Source: Hydnum rufescens UP504 (Eukaryota; Basidiomycota; Agaricomycetes; Cantharellales; Hydnaceae). Taken from it: a stretch of DNA of 64,000 nucleotides. A program made the translations under genes and the position numbers. This document shows, piece after piece, positions 48,828 to 60,280 of this stretch. Positions within the stretch are counted from its first letter, which is position 1; each line of letters begins with the position of its first letter. A model generated the notes under the pieces. It was not told the origin of the DNA. It saw only the letters and a list, made by a program, of their open reading frames with translations, and did no database searches. The stretch spans positions 8,765 through 72,764 of the forward strand of contig MU128954.1 of NCBI GenBank assembly GCA_014904985.1, written 5' to 3'.

Positions 48828-50659
48828 ATGGCACCTCACGCAACCGGTCCTTACACCAATGGGCATGTAGACACTGCCGCTATCGATAGCGCCCCCGTTC
48901 ATCCCACCGCTGCTCGTCGTGACATCCCCGTTGTCGTGACTCTCCCACTTCTCACTTCACTGACACGCACATCACTTCCAAATTTGAGTATCGCGGTGCC
49001 CATGTCGTCGCTGATGCGGACAAGATCCAGGTCACTCCTACAGTCCAGGACTTTGAGTTTAAAACCGTTCGTAAAGTCCAGAAGACTGGGTGAGTATGTC
49101 ATCTGGTATGGGATCAAACTCATGTCTGAACGCGTTCTTGCCTTCAGCCTTATGATGGTTGGCCTCGGCGGCAACAATGGTAGTACATTGAGCGCCACCA
49201 TCATCGCTAATCGTTACAATATCTCGTGGAGGACCAAAGAGGGCCTCCAGACGCCTAATTACATCGGTTCCGTGCTGCGTGCCTCGACCATGCGCCTTGG
49301 CACGGACCCCGCTACGGGAAAGGATTTCAACATCCCCATCTCCGACGTGCTCCCGATGGTTCATCCAAATGATCTCGTCCTCGGTGGTTGGGATATTTCT
49401 TCCTGGCCTCTCGACAAGGCAATGAATCGCGCCCAGGTTCTCGATTATGATCTCCAGCGTCAAGTGGCCCCTTACCTGGCGAAGATCAAACCACTTCCTT
49501 CCATTTACTACCCCGACTTTATCGCTGCTAACCAGTCCGAGCGCGCCGATAATGTCATTCCAGGCGATAACAAACAGGACCACTTAGAACATATCCGACG
49601 CGACATCCGTGAATTCAAGGCCACGCATGGACTCGACCGTGTTATCGTGTTCTGGACCGCGAACACTGAGCGGTACAGTGACCTCATCCCGGGCGTAAAC
49701 GACACTGCGGTCAACCTCCTGAAAGCCATCGAGACTAGCCACTCTGAAGTCTCGCCTTCTACCCTCTTCGCGGTCGCTGCAATCCTCGAAGACGCGCCTT
49801 TCATCAACGGAGCGCCCCAGAACACGTTTGTTCCTGGCTGTATCGCCCTTGCTGAGGAGAGGCGCTCGTTTATTGGAGGAGACGACCTAAAGTCTGGTCA
49901 GACCAAGGTCAAGTCGGTCCTTGCCGAGTTCCTCGTGAACGCTGGCATCAAGCCCCTCTCAATCGCCTCTTACAACCACCTCGGTAATAATGACGGTCGC
50001 AACTTGAGCAGTCAGGCTCAGTTTAAGAGTAAGGAAATCTCGAAGAGTTCAGTCGTTGACGACATGGTCGACGCGAATCACCTTCTCTACAAGCCTGCCG
50101 ACAAGTCTCTGGCAGAGAAAAAGGGCGAACACCCAGATCATGTTGTTGTAATCAAGTATGTCCCTGCCGTTGGCGACAGCAAGCGCGCTATCGACGAGTA
50201 TTACTCCGAGATTATGATGGGTGGTCGTAATACCCTTAACATCTTCAACGAGTGCGAGGTCGGCCGCTCTCTAAATGTATGGGCAGGTATATTCTCGGTA
50301 CTGACGCATAGACCTTTATAGGACTCACTTCTCGCAACACCTTTGATTCTCGACCTAACCGTACTTGCCGAACTCCTTACTCGGGTCACATATCGCAGGG
50401 TCCCTGAGGATGGAGAGTTCCAGTCGCTCTACAGCGTGCTTTCGCTCCTTTCGTACATGCTTAAGGCTCCCCTTGTCAAGCCGGGCACTGAGTGCGTTCT
50501 ATTTCACTCCTGAATGTCGCGATAAGTAGCTAACATGTTTCGGTTGTTAGTGTTGTGAACTCTCTGAGTCGCCAGCGTCTGGCGCTCGAGCAATTCCTCA
50601 AGGCCTGTCTTGGCTTGCAGAATGAGGGTGACCTCTTGCTGAACACCAGAATCTGGTGA
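48828..50659 (+). CDS. INO1: Inositol-3-phosphate synthase INO1 (one apparent frameshift)
   Basis: Converts glucose 6-phosphate to inositol 3-phosphate with NAD, the first step of inositol and phosphatidylinositol synthesis. Four exons with introns 49090-49147, 50259-50321 and 50492-50550. The NAD-binding loop [10 protein letters not shown] is at about residues 92-101; later come [46 protein letters not shown] and [12 protein letters not shown]. The 5' part of exon 1 ([13 protein letters not shown]) and the rest ([20 protein letters not shown] onwards) are in frames one base apart. The join is at about 48936 (GTCGTGAC); one extra base there gives exactly 551 codons. The enzyme is otherwise complete, so a consensus deletion is likely. 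Confidence 0.93.
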
Positions 50660-52621
50660 AGAGTTCGAGCAAAGCGTTCCTGGCCATTGGGGGTGCATTT
50701 TGATTGCTTCGCCAACAATCCTTGCCCGTGAACCACTCGCGTCTACCAATTTTCCACACAATTTCCTTTCCTTTCTCTTATACTTTGCCCTCAACCCCAA
50801 GTGTCTCCCCCCATTGCCATTCCCTGCGTGGTATTAAACAAGCGTGGCATGTCTAGAGAGGTTCCCTTTTTTTTTTTACATCTGAGCCGTATTTGCTCGT
50901 TCTCTCAATATACCTGTCGTGTGACATCCTTCATTACTGGCGGAAGGGGAGTGAAGAGAGGATTGCGCTGTTTCCAGGCGTGAGCGAATCGACAAGCCGG
51001 GTCAGTGTGATGATGCTCGCCTGCGACGGATCGATCGTGAACACGTATCTTTCGTAATGCGCCGAAAAGAGTAAAAGGTGTTATGATTGCTTAGTGTCAT
51101 GCATCACCACTATTTGGAAGAAGAAAAGTGAAGGACTGGTCCCCATGGTCCCGTGGACTGCAGAAGATGGGAAGATGGTTGGGATTGCCAGGTAGTTACA
51201 TATCGGCTAAAACTGGTACGGATGATCTATCGCAAGGTCCATTATAATGCAGAATCATCGTGAATTTTTTGTTGGGAGGATTCCATCGTGTTGAGTGCAC
51301 ATGGTGTACAATCCATGTGAGTGATTTGGGGCGGAGGAGAGAATGCGAGGTCGATCTGACGAGGTTGAATAAAGCGAGGCCATGACAGTTCACCGTATTT
51401 AAAAGAGAGAGAGGCAAAATTGTGATGAATCGGAAATCCACACAATGCGAATCTTGATACATGATCCTATATGACCCTTAGTTAATACGGGGGTCCCCAA
51501 GAGTTATTATCAGCCACGATCGCATGGAAACCTTTCCCGATCGATGGGGATGATTTGACGACGCCAGCATTTGGAAAAGGGGTAGGAGCAGCGTTGGGGC
51601 CACACTGTTGAGTGCCGCAAAGGCCAAAGGGGACGAAGAACACATTTGCTTCCGGACCACACGATTCAAGTATTGCCTATGTCCTTCGGTAGCCCTAGGG
51701 TTCAGGGCCCTGAAGTATTTTCCCTGAGATCCTTGAAGTGGGTTGGTGCGAATTAACTATTTTGGCCCGAAGTCAGACAAATTATCGGCAATTGCCCAGG
51801 TTGGAAGCACTGCACACTCTCGTGCATCACCCAAATATTCAGGAGAGTATCATAAAATAATGATCGGGAATACAGGATATCCCTACTTGTACGTAGCGAG
51901 GCACAGTAAAACGATTAATGTCGAGTTGGACTGCTTAGTTACCACGCCCATCAAGTCTTAGCTCTTGATCATGCCTCGACGCCGCTACAGGTTAGAGTAT
52001 GGCTCGATCTGCTGCATTCACAAGATATCTAGGGATGTGGGCCAATTGGCTTGAACTAATTGCATCTGGCCACAGGATCTTCGCGCTGCGGGGTTTCATT
52101 TCTCCTTGACTAGTAACCTGATCCCCATTATTTTTTTCTGCTCTTCTACCGCTTTACTTGATACTTTCGCCTCAAGGCCAGTGCCACGCCTTCCTTTGAT
52201 TACACGGCGTGTTATGTCCAGGGCGTCTCGGCGGGCAGAGCCTAGTTGGGACCCCAATAGCGTTATTATCAAGTAATAAGGATGGGCTCTACCTTTTTGG
52301 GATCATTTGGAGGGACTGTTACGACATTTTTCCAGTTTTGGAACGCGTACCAATTATCGACGACCTTTACCTGTCTAAAAAAGGGTCTATATACATCGGA
52401 ACACTTAGGACGAATGAATTAGTATCGTATGACGTCATTTTCTTGAGCGGATCGAGCTCGACGATGAGGGCTGCAATCACGCGAGCGTGCCAAACGATGT
52501 GGCGATGACAGCGCTAAGGGAGACCAGTCTTGGAGATCAATCAGATTACTGATTGGCTTCTTCCAAATCCAGTCCAAGCCGGTAATATCCAGCTGAAATT
52601 ATAATCAGATTCCGGGACTAC
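50660..52621. other. Intergenic region, about 2 kb
   Basis: No gene or RNA recognised. Short open frames on both strands lack motifs and splice partners. Confidence 0.5.
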
Positions 52622-52629
52622 TATATAAA
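52622..52629 (+). promoter_or_regulatory. TATA box of the DUF89 gene
   Basis: TATATAAA lies 48 bases before the ATG at 52670, with a CT-rich leader between. This spacing supports the very short first exon. Confidence 0.6.
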
Positions 52630-52669
52630 TCAACCCCTCCTTTCCTTCCTGGACACTCACGAACAAACC

Positions 52670-54689
52670 ATGAACAAGGTGCTGTACCCCTCTCTTGCTC
52701 CCTCTTGCTCCTCCTGATCGTGTTTCTAGTCTCATCCTACTACAAAGCCCATTACGAAGACCGTCCTCAGCTTGGGCAACCTCCCCCCCAAGCCTCACAC
52801 TGCCAATGAACTTGGCTCCACCTCCTACCCACGTACACCCTCTCGTGTCGACCCCAACAACCCACCATGGCCTGCGTATAGAGGTAGAATGCTCTGCTTC
52901 CCGTCCCTACGCAAGATTCTCACCCAAGGTATTCTTCTAGGTTATCACGAGTACTCGTTCGCATATGCAACTATGGGGAAAAGGCTTCCCACTATTCTTG
53001 GAAAGGCCATAGATGATGTCGTGCGCACCCTGAACGAACAGGTCAGCACATGCTGGCAAGCGCGCGCTTCACTATATTGATGTCATCTAAAGTCTGCCGA
53101 AGATCTCATCGTCGACCTGCACGAGTGTTTGAAGCGAATGGACATTCTAATGGAAGACCTCACCTCCAATCAGAAATTACGCCCTATCATCGATGACAAC
53201 GAGGGTGATGTCGCTCTTTGGAACAAGGAGATCGCAAAATATTTCCAAGGAAAAGATTTCATGAATGCCCCTTGGTTATTCGCCGAAGCTTACAAGTACA
53301 GGCGCCTACGGGAATGCTTTTCGGTTAGCAAATACTGGAAGGTGTGTTCACTGGTCGTTTCATTCAAGTGACACCCCAAATTGAAAATCGCATTCCTTTC
53401 AAGGAATACGACGTATTCTTCAGGTTGGTGGATGCCTTTCTTTTCTCTGGTCTAACTCCCTCAACCTTCCGTGTACATAGACAAAAGTGCGATACCTTCG
53501 CGCGCTCGAGCGAGGCGGTGTTCGAGTTATCCACACGATTCGCAAATCCATATAAAGATAGCGAAAGAAAAACTCCAGCCGAGATTGAAAGCGCACGAAG
53601 AGCGGTTTTCCTTGAACTCACCCAAGTATGCCTTTGGGGAAACTCGACAGACTTGTCTCTGCTCATCAACGTGAGTGATGTTGATTGCTTCGAGCAGCAC
53701 GATTCGACTAATTAGTTTATCCATTCCATCGGCGTTCTTTCTCACCCCCTATCCGGTCCTCTACTCAGATGACCGAGGAAGACATCAAAAAACTGCAATC
53801 GACCGGTGGCGAACATCTTGCCGCCACTGAAAAGAACATTCTTGGCAATGACCTCGAGGGAGTCTGGGAGGTAGTCAAGTCCCTCAAGGGTGGTCGGATG
53901 GATTTTGTGCTTGATAATGCTGGCTTTGAGCTCTATTGCGACCTGGTATACGGTCAGTTGTCTCCTCCTTGCGTCTTTGGCCCTATCTGAATGCTCCATG
54001 TCGTCGTTATCAGCCGATTACCTTATTCAGTCTGGTCACGTCTCCACAGTCCATTTCCATGGGAAGCGACTTCCCTGGTTCGTTAGTGACGTCACAAGGA
54101 ATGATTGGAACTGGCTGATCAACTCGTGTGTTTACGGTCATCTTTTCCCCAACGCGTCTGAGACCGAGATGAAGTCTCTGCGTATGCTTGGAGAGCGCTG
54201 GAAGACCTATGAGCGCACCGGCCAGTGGGTGTACGAGCAGCACCCTTTCTGGTGTTCTGGCTTTACCTTTTGGGATCTCGCGAGCGAAGCGCCCGATCTG
54301 TTCTTGCATCTGTCCCGCTCGGATCTTGTCTTATTCAAGGGCGATCTAAACCACCGCAAGCTGACGTACGATTGCGCAGCTCCAGCAGCCACGCCCTTTG
54401 AGGAGGCCATTGGCCCCATGGCCAGCTTTCCTGGTGCCCCGAGGGTAGTCAGTCTTAGGACCATCAAGTCCGACGTCGTGGTCGGCTTGCCTAGCAATAA
54501 GATCGCAGACGACTTGGACGTGAACGAGCCAGGATGGAAGATATCGGGAAAATACGTGCGTAAACCGTTCCTCCGCGTATTTCCGTTTGCATGATTTCTG
54601 CTCACGCACGCCAACTAATTCCTTTGCTCATTCAGGCCGTCGTTCTCCTCTCCGAAGGTCGCCCGGGAGAGAAAGTGCGGTTCACGTAA
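52670..54689 (+). CDS. DUF89 / ARMT1-family metal-dependent phosphatase
   Basis: Eight exons: 52670-52678, 52730-53041, 53093-53341, 53404-53423, 53481-53670, 53769-53952, 54014-54555 and 54636-54689. They total 520 codons (519 residues) with no frame error. The family removes phosphate from damaged or excess sugar phosphates such as fructose 1-phosphate (human ARMT1 and yeast YMR027W are relatives). Key blocks are the N-terminal helical part (PPWPAYRG, LWNKEIAKYF), then MDFVLDNAGFELYCDL with the metal-binding DN, the HFHGKRLPWFVSDV block, and KGDLNHRKLTYD near the C-terminus. The C-terminus reads KISGKYAVVLLSEGRPGEK. The first exon is only ATG-AAC-AAG. The fourth exon is 20 bases. It follows INO1 on the same strand. 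Confidence 0.92.
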
Positions 54690-55159
54690 GGCGGCACCAT
54701 TCATACCCGGAGAGTCCTCTCGTTGGAGTCTATTCAGGTATATCGGCATCTCTACTTGCCATCCGCTCCGCTCATCCGCACCGTGAGAGTAGGCAACAGT
54801 CCAAAGAACTTTCACATTGTCCTCGTTACTGCTGTTGTCCTTGTCGTCGTCCTCGCTATTGTTGTGGTTGTCTCAGTTGGATTGTTTCATGTATCGCTGT
54901 CGTGTGATGTATACTAGATTTCATGACAAGCAATAGATGTCCGCCAAATAATAATTGACATTTTCTCGCTAGTGAGGGGGAGGCTGACTTCGGCAATTAC
55001 AGTAAATACGCCCACCGTGACGGCGGCAATCGTGGCGCTAGAACATGTTCTACTACTTTGTAGTAAGAGGATAAGTCTAGAGATACCGTCTTTTTTGTAA
55101 CAGATTCCCTGGGGGCGTCAATCAGGCAGAATTAACCCCAAGTCCTCCATACACTAGAC
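54690..55159. other. Intergenic region after the DUF89 gene
   Basis: Contains a frame with a valine-rich hydrophobic stretch (54790-54900) that has no promoter, intron or homologue I know. It is probably 3' UTR of the DUF89 gene and not a gene. Confidence 0.4.
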
Positions 55160-56658
55160 GGCACCGTCAGCCTCACTCCCAAACTCCCAGTCGTCATGGT
55201 GGCAATCGCTCTGAGACCAAGCGCGGGGATTGCCACCACGACATGATCGATCGAGTACCGCACCCGGACCCACAAAGCCGTCTGGATCCATCGCCAAAGA
55301 CGTGCATGTCTACAGCATCTTCGGCAAGGGGATCTCTGGAAGATGTCCCGATGGGCCACGTCCGCCTCGTCCTCATACTTAATCCGGAGCTCTTCTACCT
55401 TGAAATCCCTCTGACTGTTGTCTAGCGCCTCGCAAATATCTCATCTTTCTTGTGTCGTGCATCCTGGGTGTGGAAGGTGGGTTGGCCGAGAACCCGGACA
55501 GCCCCCCGTTGGATAGTCGACGACACACTGCTCGACCAGGGCTTATACTATTGCCTCACAGAAGACGGTGTGTGTACAGGCAAGCACTCTTTTGCTCTTA
55601 GTACTAAAGAAACGTGGCCGATGTACTTTGCTATGCGAAGATCTTTGCCATGCAGTTGATCTCCAGGTGATCAAGGAACGCTCTAGCATGCCATCAGAGA
55701 CCGCGCGCAGTCGCACCAATTTCCGCAACCGGCTGCTCGAACGGGACGTGTCTTGCGTCTTCACTGCATTTCGACCTGACGAAGGTACCGGCATGAGCAT
55801 TATTCCCTATTCGATGGGTTCAGAAGTATCCTTGCCAATCTTGCCCCTGTATCATGATCTCTGAAACACCTGCGCTCCCCCTCATCGGCAGTGGTTTCGG
55901 AGGATCATAGACGATCGTCCAAATTATGAAGAGGGTGTGGGTGGAAGATCTCACAGATATCAACGACATTGGTAATGGTCTGTTTTTGACCCAAACCATG
56001 CAGCTCTTATTCGATCGCCGCAAGGCTGTCTTCTTCAAGGTCTGCCCCCTCTTCCCGTTGCATGTTTTGAATTGTGTCACGGCTTTTCATACTCACCCTC
56101 AGACTCCAAACCGTTTTCTCGGCGTCGCAGACATTCCTCTCGGGCTCAGCGACCCTTTGAGCTGTCCGATACAGTCACGTACCCACCGGGTGTGCGTTAT
56201 ACGCTGCAGTGGTTGGAAAACCCAAGTCCGCCAGCACTTGCTCTCGTCCTGAACAATGTCGACGCCACGTTCGGGCCAGGCGCCACGAACCAGCCCTCCG
56301 CCCTGCTACGGCACTACATCTACGGTGCGGCTGCTGTCAAATGCTGGGGCCACGGATGAGAAGTTCTCCAGAATTATCCCAACCCTGCTCGCCCCGCTGA
56401 CCCTGCCCTGGCCCCGATGGGACCTGGGAGGACACAGCATAATGGGTCTGTTGCACTGCAAGAACGTGATTCAGGCGAGTGTGTGGACCGAAAGCTGGGT
56501 TCACGAATGTCACGCCTGGAGACCAGACACAATGGGATGAAGACGATATCATGCTCTTTCTCTGGGGAAATTCCCCGGCAGCGATAGAGCGCCATCGCAA
56601 GAAGGAGCAGGAGGCTGCTCAATCTATAGAGCGGTGGAGAGGAGGACGAGTGAGTTAG
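55160..56658 (+). pseudogene. Agaric-type HNH-domain protein, decayed
   Basis: The segments together match a protein family abundant in mushroom genomes that carries an HNH_2-type nuclease domain. In order: VHVYSIFGKG and VRLVLILNPELFYLEIPL (55290-55420), RSRTNFRNRLLERDVSCVFT (55700-55770) followed by MSIIPYSMGSE, then VWVEDLTDINDIGNGLF (55930-55985) and LLFDRRKAVFFK. Next are YTLQWLENPSPPALALVL and LLRHYIYGAAAVKCWG (56200-56350), and a last block FLWGNSPAAIERHRKKEQEA with the stop at 56656-56658. Consecutive blocks sit in different frames with stops between them, more than introns explain (for example near 55270, 55330 and 55430). The expected first HNH histidine is not visible where CD/AH pairs usually occur. 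Likely a pseudogene; a badly mis-assembled gene is the alternative. Confidence 0.65.
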
Positions 56659-57964
56659 GCTCATTTAATGCCTGTTTTTCTCTCGTTCTTTGCTTGTCTG
56701 GGCTTGCAATGGATGGCTTGCCATCGATATCATGGGCTCGAGTCACGACCACCCCCTTGGAAATCTTGAAAGCATAAATGGTCCCTTGGTGCATCGTTGG
56801 ACTCGGGTCACGTAGCACGTCTGTATACATGACTCTCATAATTAATTCTCACAGTTCACGCTTGGGGGTTGAGGCTGGCTTTGGCAATTAAAATAGGCTC
56901 GCAGCCGCGATCCACATCCCAGAAAAATGGTTTCATAATTGAACAGCTTCATGATCATCCGCTCCCCTGTGAATTATCGACACTCCAGGGTGAAAGACCT
57001 GGATCCAATAAGATAAAATAAAATAAACGATGAAAGTAGGATGGCGAACGTTACTATTGAAGTTCGGCTTATTGACCAAGTCCAACGGGGTCGGTTCGGC
57101 CGTGAGGGTCACGCGTGAAAGCTTGATTGATGTTGAGGCAGGCTGAATGACAACTTCGCGCCCCCATGAAATGGCTGTGCGTGCTCCGGCGAAAGACGTT
57201 CGGCAGAGCCGTGCTATGCCGGACTACGCAACTTGGCAGCGAGTACGTCAAGTTCGCACCGGCAGATAGAATTGGTTGTTACAACGAGCGACTCCATACC
57301 AGAGAACACATACTGTCCCTCGAGTGTTTAGTGTTTGAACTTTGAAGACGAGCGCCACGACTTGGAAGAGGGGAAAATGACATCCTCCACTTGGCCTGCT
57401 TCACCCAAGTGTGCTCGGCGTTTACAAAGTCCAACAAACTCTAGGCAGATGGTACTCATGTGCACTGTGTCCCAAGACGAGCGGGACAGGCACCAGAGGT
57501 CCGGGGCCATGAGTGGGAGGTCCGGAAAGGGAGGCCCAGTTCACGGAAGATCATTCAGACGTGTTTAATTCTTGCAAAAAGAGGGACCCTAGGCGCCTGA
57601 CCCGACGTGAGACCTATCGAAAACCATCAATTTGAACGACAGGTCGAGAACATCCAGCCACAGCCGCGGATTTGTTGTTGTCTGTTGTTTGTGAGTCGAG
57701 GTCACATGGAGTGATGCCCCTCTTTCTCCGCTGGCGGTGACAGTGCGCACGGTAGGTGGAAACTGCAAACTATCAGGGTTACCATCCTCCGATACAATCA
57801 GGCCTCCGTGCGCACTATTTCCGAAAGAGCAGTAGTAACAATATGCCACTATTTTGCCTTTGTCTATTGTTCTTCGAAACCAGAATGCAAATGGTGCTTC
57901 ATTGTTCCGCTGCTTCCTATACCGTTTCTACCACCACTCTCCCCCTCCAGCGCTCTTTCTGGCG
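56659..57964. other. Intergenic region, about 1.3 kb
   Basis: No supportable gene on either strand. It presumably holds the promoter of the next gene; a TC-rich tract (57930-57960) lies just before its start. Confidence 0.45.
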
Positions 57965-59926
57965 ATGCGCTCTCCACTCTTTGGTCTTGTGTCTCTCGTC
58001 CTCTTTGTTGTTCGTGCGAATGCGAACAGTATATCATGGCCAAGCGTTATCAACGTTGGCAGTACAGCAACTATCAGCTGGACTGGTGTAGTCCGTCATA
58101 GCGTCTTTGACATCCACCGCGACTCTTCCTAACAGTGACCATGCTACAGCCTAATTTCATTTTTCTAGTCATGGGGAACTCGTCGGAGGGCCAAACGACT
58201 CGTCTATACCAGGTCCCCGACACAAGCGCGTTGTCAGCGCAGTGGTACGCGTCTCTAAACCTTCCTATGCAGACATGAGGGAATTCCTGATCATGCGTTC
58301 ACAGGACGGCAGACGTCTCGGTCGGGGAGATTGTTTTTTTCTTGTTAAGTGATGGCGCTGGGATGACAATGAAGTCGGATAACGTGGTAATTGTAAGTCA
58401 GACCCTTACGCGTATCCGCGCGTCTAGTCTTATGGTTCTCTCTAGTCCAACTCCTCCGTGGCTCAGTCACCGTAAGTTCCACGAGTGATGCATCCATGCT
58501 AGACCCACCTGAGATTTTGTTTTTGCGTGGTAGTATCCCTCGGGTTACAGCTACATCTGTCTTTGGATCATCGGCTATACCTCTTCTGGCACCATCGGGG
58601 CAGCTCCCACGTCCCCCGCTGCAACTAGCACGGCGGCCTTGTCCTCATCTATTACGGGTCTTGTCTCGTCTACAAGTGCAAGTGTCGCCTCTTCCTCACA
58701 GTCAATCCCCAGCCCCATTGTGAGTAGACCATTTTGTGGTGTTTTATGTTCTTGAACTGACGTAGCTTCACATGTAATAGCATACACCCAGCGGAAATAA
58801 TGATCCCGTGCCTCCAAGCCTCAAGGACAACTCTACCCCATTCATAATCGGTGTCGTGGCCGCAGTCGCACTCACCATTATCGTGGTCTTCCTCTGGCGA
58901 TACCTGCGTGCCCGCAGAAGGCGCGTACAAGCCTCCAAATCCAATTTTTGGAATCTGGGCCCGGAAACGAAGAAATTGAGCGAAACTGATTCATCCCTTC
59001 ACACCGCCTCCACACCTGTTGGAAGAGTACTGGATGTTTATATGGCCCCTCCAGAACGAGACTGGTCCTATAATGAAAACGTTCCGAAGAATGGCGCTGA
59101 TGCTCTGGTTAGTGGAGTGGCAGCTGGAGCCGCCACGTCCATCCAGCGATCCGAATCCAAGAAAACGTTTGCCACAATCTCAGAAGGCAGTAGCTACGCT
59201 TCTTCTTCTCGCACCCTAGATAATGCTAGAGCAAGTTCCATAATGCTTCCTCCCGCTGCTTACTCGCCCAGTACTAGTAGGCTCGGAGGGGATGATCGCC
59301 CGCCAGTGCCGACTATTCCTTCGGTTTTACACAAGGAAGAATGCGCAACGAGCGCCGCGCCTTCGAGTTGGAAGAGGCATCCTCAGCCTTCTTCCTCTAT
59401 CGTTCCACCCCGACACGACCACAAGCTATCGGTCCCAAGCTCGGCGAATCTATTTGATGATGGCAACAACCCATTTGACGATGGCAACCCATTTGACGAT
59501 GGCAACCCGTTTGACGATGGCGACCTAGAGATTCAATTCGTCCCAAGCCTTGACGGCCACACTCCATCCACTGGCATCCTTTCGACAAAATCACATTCAC
59601 GATCCTTTCCCTATGACGCTAACTCAGAGGACTTCACTCTACAGCCGATATCATTCTCTCATACTTCCCAGCAATCTTCCAGTATTCTATCTCCATCCAT
59701 ACCCCAGCCGCGGTCGCAAAATCTGACGCTAAAACGCACCGCCACACGTGCAAAGCGTGATTACCCTAATAGTCCCATCTCGTCCTTCTACCCGTCCTCG
59801 CCCCCCTTGCATCCACCATTGGCCTCTCAGACAGGGTATATCTCTGTCGATTTTGGTGGTCGGGCAAGGTTTCCCAGCGAGTCGGCACCTGCTGACCCGC
59901 TCCCCCATGGCAATAGTTGGGTTTGA
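57965..59926 (+). CDS. Type I membrane protein with NPFxD endocytic motifs
   Basis: Six exons (introns 58086-58168, 58245-58304, 58393-58445, 58472-58550, 58720-58780) total 542 codons in frame. Residues 1-20 are a signal peptide. The extracellular part is a small beta-sandwich-like unit common in basidiomycete surface proteins (INVGSTATISWTG, then YQVPDTSALSAQW, VGEIVFFLLSDG) followed by a Ser/Thr/Ala-rich, probably O-glycosylated stalk. One membrane helix (about 181-202) ends in RRRR. The cytosolic tail of about 340 residues is disordered and Ser/Pro-rich. At residues 383-407 it has one NLFDD and three tandem NPFDDG units. NPFxD is the yeast endocytic signal read by Sla1. Ligand unknown. 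The 79-bp fourth intron uses the acceptor at 58550 rather than the nearer TAG, which keeps the frame. Confidence 0.75.
59447..59521 (+). repeat. 18-bp tandem repeat encoding NPFDDG
   Basis: Three near-identical 18-bp units (AACCCATTTGACGATGGC) plus one diverged unit (AATCTATTTGATGATGGC), separated from the others by one extra codon. All are in frame in the cytosolic tail of the surrounding gene. Confidence 0.9.
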
Positions 59927-60159
59927 TCTCCATCAATGCTTACTGGACGTCCTCTTTCGTGAACACATTTCTTTAGTGTCCTCGCTCGCTTCTTATTTCA
60001 CTCGCTTGGCCGATCATTTTCACATTCACCCTTTTCTGCTTGTGTATCCTTAATTCATCCACTATTTGTGTATCCCCATTATCCTCTGGACGTCTCACAG
60101 CATTTTGAATCAAAATTTCCCGCTATGAAAACGGGGCGAACTGGTGTCATGGGAAAGTG

Positions 60160-60167
60160 CCACGTCA
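60160..60167 (-). promoter_or_regulatory. Candidate unfolded-protein-response element of calnexin
   Basis: CCACGTCA here is the reverse complement of TGACGTGG, the UPRE core recognised by XBP1/Hac1-type bZIP factors. It lies about 114 bases before the calnexin ATG. The neighbouring bases GTCACATGGTGAC add a short inverted repeat, and a second ACGT core (GACACGT) follows at once. Confidence 0.5.
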
Positions 60168-60280
60168 CATGGTGACACGTTTTTGAATATTTGGGCACAG
60201 ACTTGAGTCTCTCCGTCTCTCCCATTTGTTCCGTTCGTTTCGTTCTTCTCCCCCCCCTCCCGTTCTACCTCATCCTCATT

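Noticed and set aside
54723..54917. Small ORF with a valine-rich hydrophobic stretch after the DUF89 gene
   Set aside because: No promoter, splice support or family; probably 3' UTR.
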